Part shown: positions 34,427-43,496 of the stretch, piece by piece
Position numbering within the stretch: position 1 is the first letter of the stretch
How the letters are laid out: each line of letters begins with the position of its first letter
Assembly: GCA_963795775.1 (NCBI GenBank)
Contig: CAWCJL010000002.1
Coordinates: 310,001-374,000 of the forward strand
DNA from: CAWCJL01 sp963795775
GTDB lineage: Bacteria; Acidobacteriota; Terriglobia; Terriglobales; Acidobacteriaceae
Direction: 5' to 3'
Length of the DNA: 64,000 nt
Program-made: the position numbers and the translations under genes
The notes under the pieces: generated by a model
Told to the model about the DNA's origin: nothing
Seen by the model: only the letters and a program-made list of their open reading frames with translations
Databases searched by the model: none

Positions 34427-35962
34427 ATGGCAATCTACCTCCCTGGCGCCGCTGAGGACCAGGAACTCGCACTCGAAGAACTGACCCCGCGCCAGATCGT
34501 CGCGGAACTCGACAAATACGTCGTCGGCCAGCGGGCCGCCAAGCGCGCGGTAGCCATCGCACTGCGTAACCGCATGCGGCGCCAGAAGCTGCCGCCTGAT
34601 CTCGCGGAAGAGATCATGCCCAAGAACATCATCATGATCGGGCCCACCGGCGTGGGCAAGACCGAGATCGCGCGCCGACTCGCCAAGCTGACGAACTCGC
34701 CTTTCCTCAAAGTCGAGGCCTCCAAGTTCACCGAGGTCGGCTATGTGGGCCGCGACGTCGAGTCCATGATCCGCGACCTGGTAGAGATCGCTATCGACAT
34801 GGTGCGTGAAGAGAAGCTTGAAGAGGTGGAGGACAAGGCGGAAATGAACGCGGAAGAGCGGCTGCTCGATTTGCTGCTCCCGCCGCCCACGACCGTGCCG
34901 CCCACCACTGCGGTGGATGGGAAGACGATCGAAGCGCCGGCTGCCTCCACGGAAAGACCCGACTCGCACTCGCGCACGCGCGAAAAGCTGCGCCAGCAAT
35001 TCCGCGAGGGCCGCCTCGACGAGCGCACGGTCGAGATCGATGTACGCGAGCGCAATTCGCCTTCATTTGAGATCATCTCCAACCAGGGCGTGGAGGAGAT
35101 GGACGTCAACCTGAAAGACATCCTGCCCAACCTCTTCGGCCAGCGCACCAAGAAGCGCAAGATGAATGTTGCCGAAGCCTTCGATTATTTGGTGCAGGAA
35201 GAAGAGCAGCGCCTGATCGATATGGAGCAGGTGACGCGCACAGCGGTCGAACGCGTCGAGAACTCCGGCATCGTCTTTCTCGATGAGATCGATAAGGTGG
35301 CGGGCCGGGAAGGGGGACACGGTCCCGATATTTCCCGCGAAGGCGTGCAGCGCGACATCCTCCCGATCGTGGAAGGCACCACGGTCAACACCAAGTACGG
35401 CATGGTCAGCACCGACCACATCCTGTTCATTGCCGCCGGGGCCTTTCACGTCTCCAAGCCCAGCGATCTTATCCCGGAATTGCAGGGCCGCTTCCCCATT
35501 CGCGTGGAGCTGCAATCGCTCACCGTCGAAGACTTCATCCGCATTCTCACCGAGCCCAAGTCGTCGCTCACCAAGCAGTATGCTGCGCTGCTTGAAACCG
35601 AAGGAATACGTCTTGAGTTCACCCGCGAGGCATTGGAAGAGATGGCGCAGTTCGCCTTTCGTGTGAACGAGACAACGGAGAACATCGGCGCACGTCGCCT
35701 CCACACCATCATGGAACGCGTGCTCGACGAGATCAGCTTTCTCGCTCCGGACCTGACCAAGGGACCCAAGACCGCGGAAGGCCTGGTGGATGTAGCCGCA
35801 GCATCGAGCGACGGCATGGGCGCCACCGTGCCGCTGCCAATGGTAGAACGCAGGAGCGACTCCGGCGCTGTCGAGCAAGTCGTGGTGATTGACCCTGCCT
35901 ATGTGCAGCAGATGGTCGCGTCCATCGTCAAAAACCAGGACCTTTCGCGCTACATACTCTAA
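34427..35962 (+). CDS. hslU: ATP-dependent protease ATPase subunit HslU
   Basis: 511 residues, longer than E. coli HslU (443). AAA+ motifs: Walker A GPTGVGKT (~68-75), pore loop GYVGRD, I-domain (~115-240, here with an acidic/Pro-rich segment), Walker B GIVFLDEIDK, and sensor 2 NIGARRLHTIMERVLDE. The C-terminus LSRYIL matches the HslV-activating tail. An extra ~60 residues (35760-35910) separate the sensor-2 domain and this tail. With HslV it degrades misfolded or regulatory proteins. A purine-rich GAAGGAGAAC precedes the ATG. Confidence 0.95.
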   Translation: MAIYLPGAAEDQELALEELTPRQIVAELDKYVVGQRAAKRAVAIALRNRMRRQKLPPDLAEEIMPKNIIMIGPTGVGKTEIARRLAKLTNSPFLKVEASKFTEVGYVGRDVESMIRDLVEIAIDMVREEKLEEVEDKAEMNAEERLLDLLLPPPTTVPPTTAVDGKTIEAPAASTERPDSHSRTREKLRQQFREGRLDERTVEIDVRERNSPSFEIISNQGVEEMDVNLKDILPNLFGQRTKKRKMNVAEAFDYLVQEEEQRLIDMEQVTRTAVERVENSGIVFLDEIDKVAGREGGHGPDISREGVQRDILPIVEGTTVNTKYGMVSTDHILFIAAGAFHVSKPSDLIPELQGRFPIRVELQSLTVEDFIRILTEPKSSLTKQYAALLETEGIRLEFTREALEEMAQFAFRVNETTENIGARRLHTIMERVLDEISFLAPDLTKGPKTAEGLVDVAAASSDGMGATVPLPMVERRSDSGAVEQVVVIDPAYVQQMVASIVKNQDLSRYIL

Positions 35963-36008
35963 CCCAGTTCCGTAACTGCGACCTGATGTAATTGTGGTCT
36001 GGGAGCGG

Positions 36009-37001
36009 TTACGGCACCAGCACCGCCGCACCGTCAATGGCATCGGACCGGATGCAGGCCAGCGCGTCGTTGGCCTGCTCTAGCGCGAACGGCCTAGCCG
36101 TGGAGGTCAGGTTGATCTCCGCCGCAAGCTTCAGGAACTCGCGCGCGTCGGCCCGCGTCATGTTGGTCACACTCCGCAGTTGCCGCTCTCCCCACAGCAC
36201 CTGGTCAAACGGAATCTCGGGAATCGGGCTCATGTGGATGGCATTGAGCGCCGCAATGCCGCCCTTGCGCAGCGACTTGAGCGCCGCCAGCGCGACCTCG
36301 CCCGCAGGCGCAAAGGTGACAGCGCTGTCCAGTGGCTCCGGCGGCTGGTCGGTCGCGCCGCCCACCCACTCCGCTCCCAGGCTGCGCGCGAATGCCTGGT
36401 GCGATGCCCCGCGCGTGCTCACATACACGCGGCAGTCCCACGCCTGCAGGACCTTGATCGCGAGGTGGGCCGATGCTCCGAAGCCGAACAAACCCACGCG
36501 GCTGCGCGGCTTCACCTCCGCCATGCGCAGACTGCGGAATCCTATGATGCCGGCGCACAGCAGCGGAGCGAGCTGCAGGTCATCAAGCCGGCCGGGGAGC
36601 GGATATACAAAATCCGCACGCGCTGTTACGTATTCCGCGTAGCCGCCATTGCGCGAGTAGCCCGTGTATGTCGGCGCGTCGCACAGGTTTTCTTCGCCGC
36701 GCCGGCAGAATGGACATACGCCGTCTGTGCCGCCCATCCATGAAACGCCCACGCGGGCTCCGCGCGGCAACTCAGCGGAAGCGTTCTCAACCACCTCGCC
36801 TACGATCTGATGGCCGGGAATTACCGGGGCAAGCTGCAGCGGGAGGTCTCCCTCCACGATGTGCAGGTCGGTGCGGCATACGCCACATGCCCGCACCTTG
36901 AGCAGGACCTCTCGGGCTATGGGCTTGGGCAGCGCACACTCCTCTATCATCAACGGCCGCTCAGCGATAGGCGCCTGCTTGCGCAGAACCGCTGCCCGCA
37001 T
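36009..37001 (-). CDS. zinc-dependent alcohol dehydrogenase family protein (AdhA-like MDR)
   Basis: 330 residues of the medium-chain dehydrogenase superfamily. The catalytic-zinc motif is seen at ACGVCRTDLH, with GHQIVGEV supplying His; a structural zinc loop has CPFCRRGEENLC. The nucleotide fold is VGLFGFGASAHLAIKV, with Ala at the place where many enzymes have GxGGxG. This and the TYTGYSRNGGYAEY segment place it close to AdhA-type enzymes of Acidobacteria and Planctomycetes. It oxidises alcohols or reduces aldehydes, substrate unknown. Convergent with hslU. Confidence 0.88.
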   Translation of the reverse strand: MRAAVLRKQAPIAERPLMIEECALPKPIAREVLLKVRACGVCRTDLHIVEGDLPLQLAPVIPGHQIVGEVVENASAELPRGARVGVSWMGGTDGVCPFCRRGEENLCDAPTYTGYSRNGGYAEYVTARADFVYPLPGRLDDLQLAPLLCAGIIGFRSLRMAEVKPRSRVGLFGFGASAHLAIKVLQAWDCRVYVSTRGASHQAFARSLGAEWVGGATDQPPEPLDSAVTFAPAGEVALAALKSLRKGGIAALNAIHMSPIPEIPFDQVLWGERQLRSVTNMTRADAREFLKLAAEINLTSTARPFALEQANDALACIRSDAIDGAAVLVP

Positions 37002-37064
37002 CTCTCACCCCGCATCTCTCGCCGGGATCTCCGCTCAGAATCCGCAACGTCGCGGAGCCCCTGT

Positions 37065-37631
37065 TCACATCAGATGCGATTGCGGCCTACCCGGCGGCAG
37101 CGCTCGTCTCTTGTCCAGTGCTGCGCGTACCAGGTTCAATCCGAAGATGCAGCTTTCAAACTCGTGCGACAGCCGCTCAAACAGCGGCGCTTCCCGCGCA
37201 TATTCAAAAAGGTTGAACGAGGCCACGATGCTGTAGCTCTCCTTCCCCGTTTGCACCAGCCGGGTGAAGGTGTGCGGCTGCACGCTGCCGTGCATGGCTT
37301 CCGGATACATCCCCGTAAAAAACAGCGCATAGTCGCCAATGTGCTTGCGCACGCTGCGCTCACCATCGAACGACATCGCGGTGCCATGTACGGGGTCCGC
37401 CGCTGTCAGCATTCCATCCAAATCCTTCACCGGCCGGCCGCACAGGTCGCGGATGGCGTAGATCTTTTCACTTTCCGAGAAATCCGTCAGCAGGTCACCG
37501 AGATAGGCGGCAATTTCTGCGTCATCCATTCCCAGATCACAGACGCAGCATTCATGCACGAGTTGGTGAAACAGAGAACGTAGCGAATGTTCTTGTGGAA
37601 TCACGTGCACCTCCAGCGAAATGGCTTGCAT
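37065..37631 (-). CDS. hypothetical conserved-looking protein
   Basis: 188 residues from the ATG at 37631; an earlier ATG exists 6 codons upstream and neither has a strong ribosome site. No signal peptide or TM helix. It has two cysteine pairs (HECCVCDLG), an acidic helix ESEKIYAIRDL and a PHTFTRLVQTGKESYSIVASF segment that looks like a folded soluble alpha/beta domain. Codon use is like its neighbours, so I think it is real, but I recognise no family. It follows the alcohol dehydrogenase start by 64 nt on the same strand. Confidence 0.65.
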   Translation of the reverse strand: MQAISLEVHVIPQEHSLRSLFHQLVHECCVCDLGMDDAEIAAYLGDLLTDFSESEKIYAIRDLCGRPVKDLDGMLTAADPVHGTAMSFDGERSVRKHIGDYALFFTGMYPEAMHGSVQPHTFTRLVQTGKESYSIVASFNLFEYAREAPLFERLSHEFESCIFGLNLVRAALDKRRALPPGRPQSHLM

Positions 37632-37793
37632 TCCACCACGCCGCATCACGCGGGTGGTGGTGCTATATGGATGCCGAAATTATCGTGAGGTGAGCAGCGC
37701 TGCTATCCCCCAACGAGGTGAGTACGCCATTTTGTTGGCAGTTGAACGGGCAGAGTGCGAGTGAGACACGCACATCCGTCTGGCACAAATAGA

Positions 37794-37820
37794 GAAAGGC
37801 AACCGCGTGGGCTGCCTTTC
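37794..37820 (-). terminator. terminator after transaldolase
   Basis: AAAGGCA (37795-37801) pairs with TGCCTTT (37813-37819), with an inner extension ACC/GGG. It lies 25 nt after the transaldolase stop. On the minus strand the following bases are CTCTATTT, a weak T-tract. Confidence 0.55.
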
Positions 37821-37844
37821 TGGTGACTTCGGGTTGCTGAGTTT

Positions 37845-38855
37845 CTAGCGCGCAGCCAGTTCCGGCTGTTTGCTCGCACCTAGTTCTGCCAGGCGCTTGG
37901 CAAGCATTTGCTCAAGCTCTTCGAGCGACTTGGAAAAGCCCTCGATGCCTTCCTTCAGCTTGTCGTGCGCCATGCGATCCTGCTCGTGCATCCGCTCAAA
38001 AGTTTGCTGGTCCATGGGGATGCGCTCAATCTGCATCGATTTTGCTTTCTCCGGATCGAGTTTGCGCGGCAGATCTCCCTGCTTGGCGTCTAGCTCGCCC
38101 AGCAGCTTCGGCGAAATGGTCAGCAGGTCGCAGCCCGCCAGTTCTTCAATCTCGCCGATGTTACGGAAGCTCGCGCCCATCACCTGCGTCTTGTACCCAA
38201 ACTTCTTGAAGTAGTTGTAGATCGTGGTGACCGACTGCACGCCCGGATCATCGGCTCCCTGGTAGTCCTTGCCGGTGTCCTTCTTGTACCAGTCCAGGAT
38301 GCGGCCAACGAAGGGCGAGATCAGCGTAACCTTTGCCTCTGCGCAGGCAATCGCCTGGTGCAATCCGAACAGGAGCGTCAGGTTGCAGTGGATGCCTTCC
38401 TGCTCCAGTTTCTGGGCTGCCTGGATGCCTGCCCAGGTGGATGCGATCTTCACCAATACGCGCTCCCGCGAAATGCCGGCCTCGTCGTACTGCTTGATGA
38501 TCTCGCGAGCCTCTTTCATCGTGGCTTCTGTGTCATACGACTTGCGCGCATCCACTTCCGTGGAAACACGGCCCGGAACGATGTTCAGGATCTTCTTGCC
38601 GAAGGCCACTGCGAGCCGTTTGAAAGCGCAATTCGCGACCTCTTTATCGCTGGCGTTATCGCCCAGTTCCTGCTTCGCCTGTTTCAGCACGTCGTCCACG
38701 ATGCCCTGGTAAGCCGGCAAAGCTGCGGCGGTCGCAATCAGCGAAGGGTTGGTTGTGCTGTCCTGCGGCTTGTATTTCTCGATGGATTCAAAGTCGCCCG
38801 TATCTGCCACGACCTTGGTCATCCCACGAAGTTGTTCGAGCAATGTTTTTGCCAT
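37845..38855 (-). CDS. tal: transaldolase
   Basis: 336 residues from the ATG at 38855 with GAAGGAG 7 nt upstream; the upstream ORF extension is not supported. The family signature DSTTNPSL and the Schiff-base Lys in VLVKIASTWAG (near residue 132) are present, as are NLTLLFGLHQA and the C-terminal MASF-type loop (VMGASFRN). The length matches class I TalB (317 residues) plus a charged C-terminal helix. It links the pentose-phosphate pathway to glycolysis. It ends in a terminator and looks monocistronic. Confidence 0.95.
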   Translation of the reverse strand: MAKTLLEQLRGMTKVVADTGDFESIEKYKPQDSTTNPSLIATAAALPAYQGIVDDVLKQAKQELGDNASDKEVANCAFKRLAVAFGKKILNIVPGRVSTEVDARKSYDTEATMKEAREIIKQYDEAGISRERVLVKIASTWAGIQAAQKLEQEGIHCNLTLLFGLHQAIACAEAKVTLISPFVGRILDWYKKDTGKDYQGADDPGVQSVTTIYNYFKKFGYKTQVMGASFRNIGEIEELAGCDLLTISPKLLGELDAKQGDLPRKLDPEKAKSMQIERIPMDQQTFERMHEQDRMAHDKLKEGIEGFSKSLEELEQMLAKRLAELGASKQPELAAR

Positions 38856-38961
38856 ATCCGCTCCTTCTCGCGCGCCTGCTAATTCCATTCTATCCATTCG
38901 ATGCTAAGGGCCGCTCCCATGACTCCCTCGGCCCAAGTGCATTTCAGCCCAGGGCCTTGCT

Positions 38962-39750
38962 TCAGCGCACCGGATTGCGCAGCGTCCCGACTCCCTGGAC
39001 CGTGACCTCCACCGTGTCTCCGGCCCGCATCGGCCCCACCCCGGCCGGCGTTCCGGTCGGGATCAGGTCGCCCGGGTAGAGGGTCATCGCCGCCGTGATG
39101 TAGCGCAGCAGGTGCGCAATGGGAAAGATCAGGTCCGTGGTGGACCCGTGCTGTTTCCGTTCACCGTTCAGGCTGGTCTCGACTACAACGCCTGCTTCCG
39201 GATCGATCTCGTCGGTGACGATCGGGCCCACCGGACAGAATGTGTCAAATCCCTTGGCACGCGACCATTGCCCGTCCGACTTCTGGAGGTCCCGCGCCGT
39301 CACGTCATTTACCACGGTATATCCGCGGATGTAGTCCCTCACATCTACATGCTCACCCAGAGCCTTCGCCGTCCTGCCAATCACGACGCCCAGTTCGCCC
39401 TCGTAGTCCACCCGCTGAGAAAGCGGCGGGATCGCAATGGGTCCGCCGGGCCCGATCACCGCCGACGGCGGCTTCAAAAACAAAAGCGGCTCGCGCGGCA
39501 CTTCGTTGCCCAACTCCGTCGCATGCTCCCGATAGTTGCGCCCGATGCACACGATTTTAGAAGGCTCAACCGGCGCCAGCAGCCGCGCTTCGGACAGGGG
39601 TATGGGCCGGAACTCTTCACCCGCGCTTGCCTGCGGTCCGCGTGCTTCCGGCAGCGGCTCCCTTAGACGCTCCACCCATAGCACCCCATCCCGTTCGCCG
39701 ACATCGGCATACCGCGCTCCGCGCGCTGTCTCCAAACGGCAATATCGCAT
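38962..39750 (-). CDS. fumarylacetoacetate hydrolase family protein
   Basis: 262 residues. Core FAH signatures: IVCIGRNYREHATELG, FLKPPSAVIGPGGPI, VDYEGELGVVIG (metal ligands E-x-E) and GYTVVNDVTARDLQ, then DLIPTGTPAGVGPM near the end. Family members cleave C-C bonds or isomerise in aromatic amino-acid and homoprotocatechuate catabolism, or act on ureidoglycolate-type substrates. No other catabolic gene of those routes lies next to it, so its substrate is not assignable. A lipoprotein gene ends 16 nt before its start on the same strand. Confidence 0.9.
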   Translation of the reverse strand: MRYCRLETARGARYADVGERDGVLWVERLREPLPEARGPQASAGEEFRPIPLSEARLLAPVEPSKIVCIGRNYREHATELGNEVPREPLLFLKPPSAVIGPGGPIAIPPLSQRVDYEGELGVVIGRTAKALGEHVDVRDYIRGYTVVNDVTARDLQKSDGQWSRAKGFDTFCPVGPIVTDEIDPEAGVVVETSLNGERKQHGSTTDLIFPIAHLLRYITAAMTLYPGDLIPTGTPAGVGPMRAGDTVEVTVQGVGTLRNPVR

Positions 39751-39765
39751 CGCCCTCTCCCTCTT

Positions 39766-40911
39766 CTACTTCGATGGTGGCAGTGGCAGCCCGTCTTCCA
39801 CTTCGGCAGACGGCCGGCTCTCGTTCCCTGCCCGGTCCACAGCCGTTACCGAATAGGCGTACCGCTTGCCGGGCTGTGGGGTGGTGTCGCGGTAAGACGG
39901 CGTTGGCAGCAGCGCCTTTGGGTCTGAGATGCGCACCGGGGGCCCGCTCGCGCCTAGGTCGCGCCGGTACACCACATATCCGGCCAAGTCCGCATCGGCG
40001 TTCGGCGTCCAGGAGAGATCGATGGCGCCTGCCCCGGTATCCGGTGCCGAGATCAGCCCAACCGGTACTGCCGGGGGGAAAACGTCACGTACGTCCACGG
40101 TCACTGGATCGCTCCATGGGCCGTATACCGTCAGGGGCTGTCCATTTACCGAGCGCGTCACTTCGCCCTGAGCCCGGTAGCGATAGCTCTGGCCAAAGCT
40201 GGCCTGTGTGTCGAGTGCCCGGTCCGGCCCGGCGCCGACAGACCCTGCAGACCCGCCGCTCAGCTTTACCTCCAGCATCTGCTCTGGCGGAACGCCATCG
40301 CGATGGCGCGCGGCTGGATGCACCTTCCCCGGGGTTTCCAAGATCGTCCGCTCAATGCGGACTGTATCCGGTGCGCTGTCGGCTCCTTCCGGCACCGGCG
40401 ACCACAGCAGCAGCACACCACGCGGCCTTACCTGAACGTGAAAGCCCGCCAGGGCCGCTGGGGACACTCCCGAGGCAGCATAGGCGGGCTCCGACAGGCC
40501 GGCAGACCTCCCGGCGTGGTTGTCGGTCTCTACCTTGTACGTAAGCAGATGGGGCGCGCCGCTGGCCAGCGCCGGCGGAAGCTTATCCGTGAAGGAAGCG
40601 GCCGCATCGGGGGCAGCGGTAGCTGTACCTGCAGGCGTGCAGGCCGATGCATCCAGCTGCCGGCAAATGCGCACCTCCAGCCTGCCCTTCACCGGCAGTT
40701 TATCCGTGGTTTCGTCCGGCATCGTCCAGGTCAGCGCGACGGTGTCTCCGGTGCGCTCCGCCTCCAGGTCGTTTACCGGCTGTGGCAGATTCAGAGTAGG
40801 CGGCTGGGGTGCGCCAGGGGTACCGCAACCACCCAACCAAAGCACCAGCGATACAATCCCGCCACTGCGCAGCGGGCGCAGCCGTGAACCCCCTCCAAAG
40901 CTGTCGGCCAT
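39766..40911 (-). CDS. fibronectin type III domain lipoprotein
   Basis: 381 residues with a lipoprotein signal (IVSLVLWLGGC; lipobox LGGC). Two to three Fn3-like domains follow, seen as VNDLEAERTGDTVALTWTMP (~46-65), an central domain with VLLLWSPVPEGA, and a C-terminal VPVGLISAPDTGAGAIDLSW with the ending YSVTAVDRAGNES, the classic Fn3 G-strand motif. The linker is Pro/Ala-rich. It should sit at the outer membrane, facing the periplasm or outside. Nothing enzymatic is seen. The gene is immediately upstream of the FAH gene. Confidence 0.82.
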   Translation of the reverse strand: MADSFGGGSRLRPLRSGGIVSLVLWLGGCGTPGAPQPPTLNLPQPVNDLEAERTGDTVALTWTMPDETTDKLPVKGRLEVRICRQLDASACTPAGTATAAPDAAASFTDKLPPALASGAPHLLTYKVETDNHAGRSAGLSEPAYAASGVSPAALAGFHVQVRPRGVLLLWSPVPEGADSAPDTVRIERTILETPGKVHPAARHRDGVPPEQMLEVKLSGGSAGSVGAGPDRALDTQASFGQSYRYRAQGEVTRSVNGQPLTVYGPWSDPVTVDVRDVFPPAVPVGLISAPDTGAGAIDLSWTPNADADLAGYVVYRRDLGASGPPVRISDPKALLPTPSYRDTTPQPGKRYAYSVTAVDRAGNESRPSAEVEDGLPLPPSK

Positions 40912-40946
40912 CGCGCTCCAGCGTAGCAGACCTGCGCCGTGGACGC

Positions 40947-41849
40947 TTAGAGTAGCGCGCTTAGCGCCGTCTGCACCTGCGAATGCTCAAAGGCAAAGCC
41001 TGCGCGCTGCAACCGCTCGGGAATCGCGCGCGTACTGGCCAGCATTGTGTCCTGGGCCATTTGCCCGAAGGCGGCGCGCAGCACAAAGGCGGGCAGCACG
41101 AACACCGCCGGCCGGTGAAGTGCGGCCGCAAGTGCCTGGGTCCACTCCTTGTTCGTGACCGGTTCCGGGCTAACCGTGTTGCAGGGGCCTTCCAACTCCG
41201 GATGTTCCAGCGCGAACTCGATGGCCCGCACTGCGTCCGGCAACGTGAGCCAGCTCATCCACTGCTGCCCGCTGCCCATCCTGCCGCCCAGTCCGGCGCG
41301 AAAGGCCGGCAGCATGGTCGCAAGTGCGCCGCCCTTCGGCGACAGCACCACCCCGAAGCGCAGATGGACCACCCGCACTCCAAATTGCCGTGGGAGGTCG
41401 CTCGCCGCCTCCCACTCTTCGCACACCTGCGGCAGAAAACCCTGCCCCGGCGCGGAGTTCTCCGTCAGAATCTCATCCCCGCGGTCACCGTAGATGCCCG
41501 TCGCCGAAGCAGCCACCAGCACCGGCGGCCGAACCCGTAACGCGCCCAGCACGCGAGCCAGCGCACGGGAAGAATACACGCGGCTATTCCGGATCACCTT
41601 CCGGTACGCCTCGTTCCAGCGATGGCTCGCCAGGTTCGCACCACCCAGGTGGACCGCGCCGTCGCAGCCCTCCAGCCGCTCCAACTCGGTTACCGGCTGC
41701 TCGTCTTCAGGACGCCACAGCACCGCGTCAGCACCTACCTCGTCTGGACGCCGCACTAACCGGACCACCTGGATGCCGCGCTTCTCCAGCGAGATCCGCA
41801 ACGCGCTTCCGATCAAGCCGCTTCCGCCGCTCAGTAGGATTCTCCTCAT
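40947..41849 (-). CDS. TIGR01777 family oxidoreductase (YfcH-like NAD-dependent epimerase)
   Basis: 300 residues. The SDR-type nucleotide motif GGSGLIGSALR is at residues 8-18. VHLGGANLASHRW follows, then ATGIYGDRGDEILTE and the C-terminal DUF1731-type segment PAFVLRAAFGQMA. This defines the extended SDR subgroup of YfcH-like proteins. The cellular function of this group is unknown; some members are found in chloroplasts and linked to cell division. It is the last gene of a minus-strand run and is divergent from the XRE-cupin regulator. Confidence 0.88.
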   Translation of the reverse strand: MRRILLSGGSGLIGSALRISLEKRGIQVVRLVRRPDEVGADAVLWRPEDEQPVTELERLEGCDGAVHLGGANLASHRWNEAYRKVIRNSRVYSSRALARVLGALRVRPPVLVAASATGIYGDRGDEILTENSAPGQGFLPQVCEEWEAASDLPRQFGVRVVHLRFGVVLSPKGGALATMLPAFRAGLGGRMGSGQQWMSWLTLPDAVRAIEFALEHPELEGPCNTVSPEPVTNKEWTQALAAALHRPAVFVLPAFVLRAAFGQMAQDTMLASTRAIPERLQRAGFAFEHSQVQTALSALL

Positions 41850-42012
41850 TCCCGGTTCCCTCCCTTGTTGATTGCATCAAAATGTAGGCGCTGGATGTAA
41901 ACGTTCTCCACATCTCGGGCTTCCCGCGAAGAAAAGAGGAGATCGCTTTCCCTGTCGCATCCTAATCTTGAAACTGACGAGCAAAGGGCGTCGCGTGAGA
42001 AGGGATTTTGAT

Positions 42013-42816
42013 ATGGAGTCAAAGGCAGAGCAGATCACCCCCGAGGTGGACCAGGCAAGTGCGGAAGCGGTCATTCACGAAAAGCACATCGGCGAGCGCA
42101 TCAAGCGACTGCGGCTGAAAAAATCCATGGGTCTGGTGGAGCTTGGCAAGCACACCGGCCTTTCTGCCAGCTTCCTGTCCCAGTTGGAAACCGGACGCGT
42201 GGTGCCCACGCTGCGGAATCTTGCTCGTATTGCCATGGTCTTCAGCAAGGACCTGTCGTACTTCTTCGAGTCCGAGCCGCACACGCTCTTCCGCGTGCAC
42301 CGCAAAAAGGAGCGCGTCCGCCTGCCCCAGACGGGCGTAGACGATCCGACCTACTACTTCGAGAGTCTCGGCTACATGGTGCCGGACCGGCAGCTCGATC
42401 CCTACTATGCAGAGTTTGTTCCCCTCAAAAAGGGCCAGGATGTCCGGCCGCACGTTCACCCCGGCTTTGAGTTCCTCTACATCCTGGAAGGCGAGTTGGA
42501 GATCCGGCACTCCGATAAGCAGCACACGTTGGAGCCTGGCGATGGCGTCTATTTCGATGCGAGCACCCCGCACAGCTATCGCTGTGCCGGTAAAAACCCC
42601 GCAGTCGCCATCATCGTGACGATGCACCAGCAGGCGCCGGCCCAGTCCACGGTCAGCATGCGCACGCTCGGCGCTGCCGTAGGCGCTCGCCTCGCCGCGC
42701 AGGGTGCCGGCAGCATCCGGCCCGGGGTAGCCAGCCCAAGTTCCGCCACCCGGCCTGGCATGAATGTGCCCCCGGGCGCTGAGCGTATAGCCCCGATGCT
42801 GTCCCCCAAGCCTTAA
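42013..42816 (+). CDS. XRE-family transcriptional regulator with cupin domain
   Basis: 267 residues from ATG 42013, with GAAGGG upstream. The HTH (~30-85) reads IKRLRLKKSMGLVELGKHTGLSAS and FLSQLETGRVVPTLRNL, the XRE pattern. The cupin (~130-205) has VRPHVHPGFEFLYILEGELE and LEPGDGVYFDASTPHSYR, with the His/Glu metal ligands intact. A ~60-residue disordered Ala/Pro tail ends the protein. Such regulators (PuuR/HipB-like) sense small molecules. No obvious target operon lies beside it. A clear terminator follows. Confidence 0.88.
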   Translation: MESKAEQITPEVDQASAEAVIHEKHIGERIKRLRLKKSMGLVELGKHTGLSASFLSQLETGRVVPTLRNLARIAMVFSKDLSYFFESEPHTLFRVHRKKERVRLPQTGVDDPTYYFESLGYMVPDRQLDPYYAEFVPLKKGQDVRPHVHPGFEFLYILEGELEIRHSDKQHTLEPGDGVYFDASTPHSYRCAGKNPAVAIIVTMHQQAPAQSTVSMRTLGAAVGARLAAQGAGSIRPGVASPSSATRPGMNVPPGAERIAPMLSPKP

Positions 42817-42836
42817 CATCGGCTTGCCCGCAATAC

Positions 42837-42867
42837 AAAAAGGCCACCGCCGGGTGGCCTTTCTTTG
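42837..42867 (+). terminator. Rho-independent terminator after the XRE-cupin gene
   Basis: A 10-bp perfect stem (42839-42848 with 42853-42862) around a GCCG loop, followed by TTTCTTTG. The upstream A-run gives a T-run on the minus strand, so it could also stop the convergent HAD gene. Confidence 0.8.
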
Positions 42868-42912
42868 TTCACGATGCTCTCCCGAAACCTCGGCCTCTCG
42901 AACCGGCACTCG

Positions 42913-43443
42913 CTAACGCCGTAGAAACATCTTCTCCAGCACCCGCCAGTTGTCGGCACGTGTGTAGCCCTTCAGCTTCGCATTGTGGGGGGAGGTAAAA
43001 AGAATGCCCGCGCCGCTGAACCGCTGGAAGTGCCGCGGCATGTCATCGATCAGGTAATCCGCCTTGAGAATGCTCTTATCTCCGCAGAAGACGAAGTGGC
43101 TCGGCGAGAGAAAAGGAAAGTGGCGTTCCAGCCAGCGGTACTTGGGGCCAAAGGAGTTCGGGAACTCCATCGCGGCCGTCGCGATAAACACCTCGTACTC
43201 CGCCGTCATCCGTTCCAGCACGCGCTGGCTCTCCGGCATCACTGGCAGGTTCTCAAAGAAGTCCGGCATGTTGAGGTACTCCACCAGCCGTCCCCTGCGC
43301 GCGGGAGGCACCGCGTCGTACATCCATTTGCCGTGAAGGTCGTCACGTCGAAGGCGCTCGCCGAACTCGCGGTTGTAGCGGACGATCAGCTCGCCCAAGG
43401 CATCGGCGATCACCTCGTCCATATCTACCGCGACGCGGAGCAT
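42913..43443 (-). CDS. HAD-family 5'(3')-deoxyribonucleotidase-like protein
   Basis: 176 residues from the ATG at 43443, with GGGGAGGG ~8 nt upstream; the ORF's 111-codon extension overlaps the zinc-ribbon gene in a different frame and is not coding. The HAD motif I, VDMDEVIAD (DxD), is at residues 6-14, followed by VFIATAAME (motif II Thr) and ILKADYLIDDM (motif III/IV). This is the pattern of 5'-nucleotidase C-type phosphatases that hydrolyse deoxynucleoside monophosphates. It is one of a two-gene minus-strand run with the zinc-ribbon protein. Confidence 0.82.
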   Translation of the reverse strand: MLRVAVDMDEVIADALGELIVRYNREFGERLRRDDLHGKWMYDAVPPARRGRLVEYLNMPDFFENLPVMPESQRVLERMTAEYEVFIATAAMEFPNSFGPKYRWLERHFPFLSPSHFVFCGDKSILKADYLIDDMPRHFQRFSGAGILFTSPHNAKLKGYTRADNWRVLEKMFLRR

Positions 43444-43496
43444 GGAAGCGCCCTCCCCGCCCTGCACTCCAGAGGCCCGCAAACTGCTTCCGCCCA

